A DNA stretch of 64,000 nucleotides from Xestospongia bergquistia (GCA_963965975.1 OZ014412.1:498501-562500); one strand, 5' to 3'. Numbered from the stretch's first letter, positions 53,907-64,000 are shown. The notes: generated by a model not told the origin, from the sequence alone. Program-made: numbers and translations.

Positions 53907-55310
53907 TTATAAGTATGTAGTAGTATTATTATCTCTTGGTAACTGATGATCTCTCATAACAAGACCTACAATAAAGTCATAATATGTAATATATTATAAG
54001 AGTACGTACTGTCATGATAATTCTCAGGAGAGTCTTCTTCAATAAGACCAGGTAATGGTCCTTCATTATGATATGCTATCTGGTGTTGAGGTGATATCAA
54101 TATTGGCTCTACTTCACTGGTATTGGTAAGAGATGATGTTAGTCCTCCAGTGATCTTTCATTGTTGAATGTTTGTTTGGTAGTATCCGATCATCTTGTAC
54201 ATTAGCTGGTATAGGAGGTGGTATATCATCATCTTCTACATTAGCTGATGTTATAGTAACACTAGGTAATGTTTGCTTTGTATCATTATAAGATGGAGGA
54301 TGTTGTTCTGTTTTTGGTGGAAAACGATGTATATTATTATATACCACTTTATTACTAAATGAGGGAGGATCTTGAGGTCACTTTTTAGAAAATTCCTGAA
54401 GTTTTTGACAAACAACTGTTTCTTTTTTCTACACAATAAAATCAAATTACATACAATCTCTTAATATTATTATTACTTCAATAAAAACTGCACTCTCTCC
54501 TATTTCTACACTCTCAGAACTCTTAGTATATGTTATTGACTGAACACTATCAATCTATAATATTAATAATAATATTAATAATGTATTATATAATAACTTA
54601 CTGATAGTCTATTATCAACATAATGTTAATAAATTATCATCATTATTTTTATTGTTTTCTATGAACAATATTAATACAATATTATAACTAAATTAACTCA
54701 CTTTTCTTCCTATAATATAGTACACAACTAAAAGATGTTATGATCACTATAATAACTCCATCCCACCGCCAACACCAACACCAACACCAATAATCACTAT
54801 TATATTATAAATAATATAGTAGTTATTAAAAAATATACTTACATATTGGTGGTGTTGATTTAGTTGATAATGTTGTACTCACAGTATTAATTGGTGTAGC
54901 CATGGCAACTATATAAATTAATCAGAATAGGCAAAACAAATTAATGTGGAATACATTCCATTGTGTTTCATAATAACAATACAATGAAATGTTGTACTTA
55001 CTTGTAGTAGCTGGTAATATATAAGTTATTACAATATCTCTTAATATTATAGCTGGTAATATTGATGTTCGTGGTATATCATTCTCCACATCATATACAT
55101 AGACTGTATAATTACCAGCTGGGAGATTATCAATACAACCTTGTATAGTAAGATCACTTGGACTGTTTTTAACAAATGTTTTGTTCTTTGAAGTCACTCC
55201 AATCACACTAACATAACATGACTTAGCAGATGGAGCAGATGAAAATACACACTCCACACATATGGAATTACCATTAGGGTAAGCAGTAGCATTTATAACA
55301 TCATATGTAC
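53907..55310 (-). pseudogene. Truncated tail-C receptor
   Basis: Only the 3' half of a family gene remains: four-cysteine exon (55002-55310), stalk (about 54840-54910), transmembrane exon (about 54700-54800), adapter exon (about 54602-54660), phase-0 exon (about 54470-54556), tail exon (54010-54428) and C-terminal exon (53907-53965). Exons 1-8 are absent; exon 8 homology fades just upstream of 55310. The adapter exon has a one-base frameshift. The tail exon has a TGA where paralogues have Arg/Gln codons (after EFSKK, about 54378-54380) and its length is off by one. The first ITIM tyrosine is Cys (VVCQKL). A broken partner of R11, inside the 7.4 kb tandem duplication. Confidence 0.88.
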
Positions 55311-55415
55311 CTATATCATATAATAATATAAATATATTACATTATATCATTATCTCTTATGTATTAATGGATGACTTTGTATTTATGTATCTTGAAAATA
55401 GTTCACATCTAGATC
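55311..55415. other. Breakpoint region of the truncated receptor
   Basis: Receptor homology ends shortly after 55310 in this short AT-rich stretch, next to an unrelated protein-like fragment. Confidence 0.5.
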
Positions 55416-55640
55416 CTAGTTGTGTGCACCTTTTAATTCAGGAAGTTCCTGTTGTAATTCCTTCACACAACTCCAATAAAAGTGTTTAGGATGAAGGCTA
55501 TAGAACTGCTGTTTTTCAAATAAATAATGGAACATCCTAATTTTCTGCATATTCAGTTTGGAGGCCCAAGATTTGACTTTACTCCAAAGTGATTGGGCAT
55601 AATGATAGTAGTAGCCTTTTACTCGAGACAGTGGGAAAGA
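55416..55640 (-). pseudogene. Protein-like fragment unique to this copy
   Basis: A minus-strand frame reads AQSLWSKVKSWASKLNMQ, then FYSLHPKHFYWSCVKELQ, ending at TAG 55416. It has normal amino-acid composition, unlike most random AT-rich frames here, and is absent from the other duplication copy. No family recognised. It may be a fragment of an inserted gene. Confidence 0.35.
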
Positions 55641-56784
55641 TATCTTGATAGACTACCATTGTGCCATCACAAAGTAAATCATGATAGTTTGACGTTGAAT
55701 ATCTAAGTTGATTTTGTGTGCTAACTATCAAAACTGTTCATTCATAGCAAATATGATGATCTTTACTCCTCTCTATAATCTGAGAAGAAAATAATTTCCT
55801 TTCTTTTAATCCATTAACTTTCTAGTTGTATTTCAGATTGAGATTGATGTGGCAACAGTGGTAATCTAATTCAACAGTTTATGTATAGAGTCATTGTTGT
55901 TGTTTTTTTATGGAGTTGTCTCATCTTTTGCTCTTTAAAATAGTACTGACTTAATTTCCTCTACTTTGTTTGTGGCAGAATTTGGTGGACAATGGTGATT
56001 TCCAGATATCTTTTCTGCCTACTCTCCTAAAGTTATGACTCACTCTTAACATAATCTGTCAATGCACCTCTAAAATACTCAGTCATCAATGCTTTGTGTA
56101 ATGATAACCTCCCATTAATAGACATTGAAATCCCTTTTGCATATCATACACTCCTCTGCTCTTTGATAATAAGTCACTGAATATGGTCATTGGCCACATA
56201 CTATGCTTTAAATATAACCACACTGGTCCTAGTGCCATCGAAATTTTGAGCAAGCTTTGAGCTGTTTAAGTTGTAATAAACCTTAATTTGCTGGTACATT
56301 TATCCAGGCATAGAATTCCTTAAATGTGTGTAATATAGTTACATACACCATAATTGGGCAGTCAACATCATAGACTTTTCTCTATTTACACAAATATTCA
56401 TATCAGATAATTTATGCAGATATCCCACTTTGGTACAGATTGACATTAGAGTATTTAGACATTATGGGAATGGACATTTTGGGAGTTAATATTATTGTCA
56501 AACTAACCCTATTTCATTATGTACATTTATTGACTAGAGGAACACACTCTGTTGTATGTGTTCTATTTGTTGTCAAATCTTGTTAGAGATGATTTACTCA
56601 AATAAAGTGGTCCATTTCATGAATTATTAAAAATAAAAAAAAAGATATGTCTACATTTTAAATCTAATTAACTTATAATAATTTGTCACTTTACACACTG
56701 AGAAATAATGAAGTTATCTTGTACATTAATAGAATGTGATGCATATCATGTAATACATTAGCTGGTTATTAAAATATAACATTA
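55641..56784. other. R11 3' flank, duplicate of the R10 3' flank
   Basis: Homologous to 48230-49375, including a degraded copy of the frame at 48621-48842. No gene is supported. Confidence 0.5.
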
Positions 56785-59700
56785 TTACAATGATATTGTT
56801 CTGTTTTTGACCAAAAATGAAGTATTAAGTATATCAGAGTACACTATTCTATCACAAGATGGGGGAGGAGCTTGAGGTTGATTTTTAGAAAATTGCTGAA
56901 GATCTTGATAAACAACTGTTTCTTTTTTCTACAAAATAAAATAATATTATATATAATCTCTTGATGTTATTATTACTTCAGTAGACACTGCACTCTCTTC
57001 TATTTCAATACTCTTAGTATATGATAGTGACTGAGGACTGTCAATCTCCTCTTTCGCTATAGACATCTCAAAAGGTGTTAATGGCTGAGTACTGTTAATC
57101 TATATAATTAATAATAATAGTAATATTAGTAATGTATCATATAATAATTTACTGATATTCTATTATCAGCTGATGAGTTAACAGCATAGGTTCCTATGAA
57201 TAGTTCCAATGAAATGTTATCAGAACATAATATTAATTAACTCACTCTTCTTGTTCCTTTTCTTCCTATACCATAATATGCAACAACAACAACAACATAG
57301 TAATAGACATAATAATATGATAGCTCCACCCACAACAGAAACAAGATAATACACTATTATATTATAAATAATGTGATAGTAATTAAACAATTTATTTACA
57401 TGTTAATGATGTAGTTGATAGTGTTGAATCCACAGAAAACATTGGTGTTGTCATGGTAACTACATAATGTTATAATATCATAATGTCAAGGAAAGTTAAC
57501 ATGTCATATATCTTATCATATTCATAATAACTATGTAATAAAAAGTTGTATAACTTACTTGTAGTGGATAATATATCAGTTATTATAATATCTCTTAATA
57601 TTATAGCTGGTAATATTGATGTTAGTGGTATATCATTCTCCACATCATATACATAGACAGTATAATTACCAGCTGGGAGATTATCAATACAACCTTGTAT
57701 AGTAAGATCACTTGGACTGTTTTTAACAAATGTTTTGTTCTTTGAAGTCACTCCAATCACACTAACATAACATGACTTAGCAGATGGAGCAGATGAAAAT
57801 ACACACTCCACACATATAGAATTACCATTAGGGTAAGCAGTAGCATTTATAACATCGTATGTACCTATATCATATAATAATATCAATATGTTACATAATA
57901 TCACTATCTCTTACTTAAAGTATGTATCAGTGATACAAAGTATGTATCACTCTGTCCAGCATTATTACTGAATATAATAGAGAGAGTACAGAGTTGATGT
58001 TGAGGAGCTAACAGACTATCTGTTATGTTCATAGAATTTTCTACCAGATATGTTTTATTAATTATAACTACATCATTACATTGTACAGTGACTGTAGCAT
58101 TCTCTGGAGCTTCAGATGAACATTCCAAAATAATCTACAGTAACTATGATAATCATATAGTAACCACTATTGGATAGACTCACTGGTATATTAAACATCA
58201 AGTTGACTTCATTATTTATATAGGACAGAATAGTAAATGTAGTATTTTCTTTAGTAGACCTTGGAGCTAAAATGACATGATAAAATAAACACACATATTA
58301 GTTATTTTAACTAACCTCTTTGAAAAGAGAAGGTACTATTGTTATGTTCTCCTTCACCCAGTTCATTTACACCATATATGGTATATGTATATCGATGACG
58401 AAATAATTCCTCATCTTCATACTTGTATTCATTTCCATTAATAGATACATTTTGTAATAACATCTTGCTGACATCATCATATATCAGTAGTATATAGTAA
58501 GATATCTGGACTCTACTGTCTACATTAGGAGGATCCCAACTGATAGTAATAGTAGTACAGTTGTCAAGTGATGAAGAGATATTGAGAACAGAAGTAAGAA
58601 AACCTGTCTCATATAAGAGATAATACACACACACAACATAACATGTGATAAATAACTTACCAAATAGAAATGATGAATTGTCAAACTGTCCAGCTGGATT
58701 ACTAAGAATTACATCAACAAGATATGTCCTCAAGTTAACAGGTGATGATATATTAACTATTATCAGTTGTTTATTAACTAAAGACAGTGTTACATCATGA
58801 GATAATGTTTGTTGTAGAACATCATTAGAGTCCTTGATATTTACTGTAACATTAGTAGGAAACTCACCAATACATAGACCACTGACCTAAGAGATGACGA
58901 AAAACAATTATACTATAAAATTAAACGTCTTTAGTTTTAGCAGTGCAAGCTATACTGGTATAATGTGATATCAAAACATAAGTAGTGGTGCATTATATAG
59001 ACAACATATTACTGAATACTTGTATATTATAAACTAACATTGATGAACACTTGAAGTGAAATGATGTTTTCTTCTATTGTTGGAACAACTGACACTGGAA
59101 GTGTTTTAGGAACTAAAATTTAACTAAACTAATGGAAATCCATTTGTACCATAAAATATACCTCTAGCAATATTGAACATGACATTATTACTATCTCCTA
59201 TACCAGCTCCATTAATACCAGAGACATATACAGCAGCTACATTACAAGCTTCTAGTAGGTACGCAGTAGTATTAACTGTGTCTATAAGACTTCCTTGATC
59301 ATCATTGATGTTATATCCAGTGATAGGTACATTATCCAATGTATATGGTGCAGACCACATCAGTAACACACTAGATCCATTGAGGACTGTAGCAGTTAGA
59401 TCTTTAACAGGAGATAGTAAACCTACATCAATATATTATAATAATAATATGACATCAATAACTTTAGTTCACCTTGTATTCTTAATACAGCAATGTCACT
59501 ATCTATATTCATTGAGCCATAAGCTCTACATGATATATTAGTATTATTATTGTCTTCAAATGCTTGAGTTATTAGCACTCTTCTCTTAATACCACCACTG
59601 AGAGAATCTTGTAGTACTTGAGTAAATCCTCTGTTAGTAATATTTATTTTAGTTACAGATAGTAACATATCATTGACTCTGAAGATAACCACATTAGCAA

Positions 59701-59876
59701 CAGCTTCACATGTAAAATTAACTGTTGAGTTGAGAGTAGTATTGACTGACTGAGGATGAACTGTAATATCTGTATATGATTGTAATAATCATAATAATCA
59801 AATAATGACACTTACTGACTGATTGGACATCTACAATAATAATAGATATAATCACAGTGAGCAAGATAAACAGCAT
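56785..59876 (-). CDS. R11: long-form Ig/FN3 receptor with tandem ITIM tail
   Basis: Exons from the start: 59816-59876, 59473-59769, 59162-59422, 59039-59112, 58661-58886, 58316-58603, 58184-58266, 57915-58134, 57559-57864, 57400-57459, 57246-57353, 57153-57193, 56977-57099, 56785-56928. The model closes at 763 aa. Same plan as R10, with one extra Ile in the signal peptide. The FN3 loop is shortened (AYLLEACNVAAVYV). Exon 8 carries a short in-frame duplication (SDTYFVSLIHTL). The split domain has FDNSSFLFG instead of FDHTINVFPFG. The helix has the same polycysteine run. The adapter exon uses the canonical acceptor, unlike R10. The tail has VVYQDL and IVYSDI (both ITIM consensus) 23 residues apart around PQAPPP. 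Predicted inhibitory-type signalling receptor (inference from motif). Confidence 0.92.
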
Positions 59877-59969
59877 CTTTCTGACTACTATTATAATAAC
59901 AAAATAATACATGATTATATAGCTGGATTATAAGCTATTTTGTATAATGTATAGTACTACTTAGTTGTC
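59877..59969 (-). promoter_or_regulatory. Conserved upstream block of R11
   Basis: The reverse complement contains ACTAAGTAGTACTATACATT, as upstream of R5, R8 and R10. Confidence 0.5.
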
Positions 59970-62523
59970 TATGCTTTCACTTATATAGTTGTAGTTGTGA
60001 CAATCATAGTATCATGTCATGTTCAGATGTCAATTAGTTTATGAAAATAACAATTACACTTAGCAATGATGTGGTGTTTGTAGCTGCAATCTCCTGAATA
60101 TAAGTCAATGTATTAATTTTAATGGAACTTTGTGTTTAAGTAAATGAAGGATTAATCCTTTTTAGCATGGGAAAAACCAACACACTGAACACAATGGTAG
60201 AGTGTACACTGCCTCATCTATTAGAATATATGTGATACCTACATTTAATATGTGTTTGTAAGTATATTACATAATATAATAATTTTATACTGATATTAAT
60301 ATAAGGATGGTTTAACATTGTTGTATAATGAGAAAGTATACAGTTGTTACTACTTCTATCATAATTTTACTCATGGCAGTTATAACAGTAAATTATTGCT
60401 TGAGGCAGTAGCACGTAGTCACTTTGTGGGCTATCAATCATCTGATGCTTTAAGAAATGTAATGTGAACTGATTCTACAGAATTAGTTGATTGATGGTAG
60501 TACAATCAATTTTAGGTTCCTAACTGTCTCTTCATTGTGAATGTTACATTTTTGGGTAATAACTACACATATATACCAAACATTGTATCAAACATTGCAT
60601 CGTGGCTTAAGAAATCTTTTCTCTCCCGTCATATTTTTTATTTCCTATATAACAAATTTCAAAGATAATGTGGTTTTAGATATGGTTTATTTGAGATAGT
60701 TTTCTGTGACTGAGTTCCTGACTAGCAGTACAATCATGTTTGAATAAAGCTAATTAAATTTGTTAGATCGTTTACACATTTTCAATTGTTACATTATTTA
60801 AGATAATACTATGTAGTCTCCAAACATCAACTATAGAGATATGTCACTGTAATTCTATAACACTAGTGGCTTTGATTTTTTGTTTTCTCAGTACCACACG
60901 TTTATTAGCTTGAATTTAATTAACTATTGTGGCACTTTACATTATAATTTTATATCTATTATTTAAATTCATACTTACCTTACAAGTATATAGACTGCTG
61001 AAATTAACCTAACGTTCTTGACAGCTAATACCTTGTCGTTTGATTTTGCGTGGGTGTTACTATATTAACAGGTGGAGCTGTTATAATAATTTAGAGATAT
61101 GTTATTATATACTGATGCCTGAACAATAACAGTAACAATATAATTGTTGTATATAACGTAAGAATACATACTATTGTGAACTGGTTATAATAGAAGCACT
61201 GAAGTCTAAAATTATCACAATAGCAATACAATAACAATATAAACATTACAACCAAACCTACTAGTATATCAACAGAAACTTAATAAATTAAATAAACATT
61301 TAATTATATCTTCAAATTTATTACTGTAGAACTTATTACTTAGGTTGAAACATTAGAGATAATAATTCAGACAATCAATTATCAATTAATAACAATAAAA
61401 GTCTGTTTACTGTTTGTTATGAAAAGTCAAATATCTCATTCAATAATACAACAAAGTGGATGTGTTCTCTCTTGCATCATTACCTCATAAACGTTTGAGC
61501 ATTGATAAGACATTACAGTTTATAATTAGTGTTTGTTGGGCAAACAATTATTAATCAACAATAATAAAAGTATGTTTACTTTTTGATATGAATGTCTCTT
61601 GTATCATTGTCTTTTAAACATTTGAATGCTCTGCACTACTAAATGTTATTATTATCTAGTCAGTGTGATCAAGAAATGAGAGAAGTCTAGTTTCTAAACA
61701 ATTCAGACATCATGTCAGTACAAATTAACTGGAGACTATGTACAAACATTTATCAGATAGAAATGGCAGTATAAAATTTCCTACATAGTAATTTGAACTC
61801 ATGGTCCATAATATCATTGTAAACAAGACTATACTGTCCATACAAGTTTAGTGAGACTCTACTGTATAACTATTATGTAATGATATTCATACTGCCATTC
61901 CTACTGTAGTCTTGTTTGAGATATTTATACTGCCATCCTTACTTGTCATAAAGTTTTTAAATTTATTTATATCATCATGATTATTGGTAGTATGTCCAGA
62001 CTAATTTATTACTGGTATTAGTAATAATATCATATTTAGAACTAAATATGACTGCTTTATTTTCAAGTCTATACTATCTTATACTTCAATTCTTTAAACT
62101 GAAAGTATATAAGACAATAAGCCAATTTATCATTAATACACACTATATGATATTAATGAGTACATGTAATAATGTAGCTACTTAGAAATATAAGTGTTAA
62201 ACAAATAAAGTACAATATTATAACAACTTGAGTATCTTTGTAGCTTTAGTAATTTTGCATGTATAATATGTTAGATCTCTCAAGATCAGGTAAAAACAAT
62301 ACAGATATTAATGTAATGATATTAGTTTACAGACTTAAAATGTGTTTTATGTTGTTATCTCATACAATCAATTGTAAATATAATGATTGACTCAGTGTCT
62401 CTTTCTTAATTAGTCATAATATCTAGATGTGAGAAACCTTTATGATTTAGTTGTCATTTTCATTAATTGTGGTTAATTAAAAAAGATTTGCATTTTGGAA
62501 ATTTCATTCAATTTACAAATTAA
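59970..62523. other. Intergenic region between R11 and R12
   Basis: 59970-61090 matches 52561-53680. 61365-61640 matches 41570-41850. About 62290-62520 matches the R7 3' flank. No gene is supported. Confidence 0.5.
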
Positions 62524-64000
62524 CTATAAGTATGTAGTAGTAATATTATCTCTTGATAACTGATGATCTCTCATAACAAGACCTACAATAAAGTCATATT
62601 ATGTAATATATTATAAGAGTACTTACTGTCATGATAGTTCTCAGGAGAGTCTTCTTCAATATGACCAGGTAATGGTCCTTCATTATGATATCCTATTTGG
62701 TGTTGAGGTGATACCAATATTGGTTCTACTTCACTGGTATTGATAAGAGAAGGAGATGTTAGTCCTCCAATGATCTCTTTATCATTGGACATCTGTTTAG
62801 TAGTATCTGATATCTTGTTAGTTTTAGCTGGTACAGGAGGTGGTATATCATCATCTTGTACATTAGCTGGTATAGGAGGTGGTATATCATCATCTTGTAC
62901 ATTAGCTGGTATAGGAGGTGGTATATCATCATGTTGTACATTAGCTGGTATTATAGTAACACTAGGTATTGATGGCTCTATATTATCATAAGATGAAGGA
63001 TGTTGTTCTGTTTTTGGTGGAAAATGAAGTATATCACTATATACTACTTTATTACTAGATGAGGAAGGAGCTTGAAGTTGCTTTTTAGAAAATTCCTGCA
63101 GATCTTGATGAACAACTTTTTCCTCTTTCTATGAAGATTATAATAATATAATTATATTATTATATTAATGTATGTCATAATTAACCTTATCATCATGATC
63201 ACAAGCTTCTATTAATTCATGAGTCCTATTTCTCTCAAAAGATGTTTTAGATAGACCTCGATCTCTCTATAACATTAGTAATATCAATATTATGTATGAT
63301 ATTAACTTACTAATGGTCTATTTACTAAATAAACTCTATATTGTCCTAAGAAAAGATATATTAATAGTATTATAGAGTGTATATAAATTTACTTTTCCAT
63401 TTATAGACTCCAACTACTACTATAAAGATAATGATAATAATAACAAGTACAACTAATGGAACTACAGTAGCAACAATTATAACTAAATGAATAATAAAGA
63501 TATTAAAATTTTGAAACAAATGCTTGTCTTACTAGGAAAAGCTTCCTTTGTTATTATTCCACCAGTAGTAGGAGATGATGTCACTGTTATAACTATATAT
63601 TGGTAAACAATGAACACGCTGTGTTAAATTTTAACTTACTCGCAGTAGATATATCAGCTATTACAATGTCTGTTAATAGTATTGTTATTAACTCACTTGT
63701 TGTAGTTGGTACTATATCAGTTATTATAGTATCTCTTAATATTATAGCTGGTAATATTGATGTTAGTGGTATATCATTCTCCACATCATATACATAGACT
63801 GTATAATTACCAGCTGGGAGATTATCAATACAACCTTGTACAGTAAGATCATTTGGACTGTTTTTAACAAATGTTTTGTTCATTGAAGTCACTCCAATTA
63901 CACTAACATAACATGACTTAGCAGATGGAGCAGATGAAAATACACACTCCACACATATAGAATTACCATTAGGGTAAGCAATAGCATTTATAACATCATA
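62524..64000 (-). CDS. R12: tail-C receptor, 5' part beyond the window
   Basis: Partial gene. Visible exons: four-cysteine exon (63640 or 63697 to beyond 64000), stalk 63533-63592, transmembrane 63393-63482, adapter 63311-63345, phase-0 exon 63186-63266, tail exon 62627-63128, C-terminal exon 62524-62582. The helix is followed by YKWKS-like basic residues. The tail has KVVYSDI (ITIM consensus), SSYDNI, about three NVQDDDIPPPIPA units, GYHNE, ENYHD and SLVMRDHQLSRDN. The first ITIM position is His (VVHQDL). The four-cysteine exon has two in-frame donors 57 bases apart, both phase 1. The exon 9 start would fall about four bases beyond the edge. No break in the visible part. Confidence 0.88.
62826..62942 (-). 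repeat. Three 39-base units coding the proline-rich repeat
   Basis: In-frame tandem units (NVQDDDIPPPIPA type, outer copies with PPPVPA or QHDD variants) in the R12 tail exon, followed by a partial unit. Confidence 0.95.

Noticed and set aside
452-64000. Somatic V(D)J-like or CRISPR-like array of repeated units
   Set aside because: The repeats are complete genes and exons with ordinary introns. I saw no recombination signal sequences next to variable exons and no short regularly spaced direct repeats.

Overview
The window is AT-rich metazoan DNA with very short introns, mostly about 45-100 bases with consensus GT...AG ends. It is packed with one multigene family of type I membrane receptors. 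The compact introns, the AT bias and the style of the embedded retroelement best fit a demosponge such as Amphimedon or a relative. That assignment is inference; another early-branching animal is possible. I see no bacterial operon, rRNA, tRNA or CRISPR array.

I could build 11 complete exon models and one that runs off the right edge. For reference I call them R1 (452-2396 +), R2 (2735-5592 -), R3 (5942-8402 +), R4 (10684-13538 -), R5 (15277-18730 +), R6 (24112-26924 -), R7 (31124-34526 -), R8 (37079-40416 +), R9 (42972-46207 -), R10 (49376-52471 -), R11 (56785-59876 -) and R12 (62524 to beyond 64000 -). Ten of the 11 complete models close in frame with every junction GT/AG; R2 has a tail-splicing problem. 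Around them lie at least seven broken copies or fossils (9160-9480, 19265-19680, 22646-22965, 28497-28580, 29210-30730, 40851-41345, 53907-55310).

The shared plan is: signal peptide (exon 1), Ig-like domain (exon 2), FN3 (exon 3), a beta-sandwich domain split over exons 4+5, a second FN3 (exon 6), another split domain (exons 7+8), a four-cysteine domain (exon 9), a Ser/Thr-rich stalk, one transmembrane helix and a cytoplasmic tail. R1 and R2 lack exons 6-8, and R3 lacks the exon 9 domain. Ectodomain modules begin and end in phase 1.

The tails differ while the ectodomains stay nearly the same. Tail A (R1, R3, R5, R8) has short YEDx/NPxY/YxxV tyrosine motifs. Tail B (R4, R6) is a short Ser-rich tail. 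Tail C (R2, R7, R12) has a 13-residue proline-rich repeat and a conserved C-terminus. Tail D (R10, R11; partly R9) has a tandem ITIM pair. Two signal-peptide/Ig classes are combined with these tails in different ways. This resembles paired activating/inhibitory immune receptor clusters of other animals and makes the locus a candidate self/non-self or microbial recognition complex.

Region by region: 0-8.4 kb holds R1, R2 and R3 (R2/R3 head to head, 349 bases apart). 8.9-13.9 kb (fossil, R4) is repeated at 22.4-27.3 kb (fossil, R6) and, decayed, at 28.7-30.7 kb. The head-to-head pair R4/R5 (10.7-18.7 kb) corresponds to R7/R8 (31.1-40.4 kb). A GC-richer, decayed reverse-transcriptase element (19.7-22.2 kb) abuts a receptor fossil. 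From 43 kb to the end all receptors are on the minus strand (R9, R10, broken copy, R11, R12), and 48.2-53.7 kb is repeated about 7.4 kb downstream at 55.6-61.1 kb.
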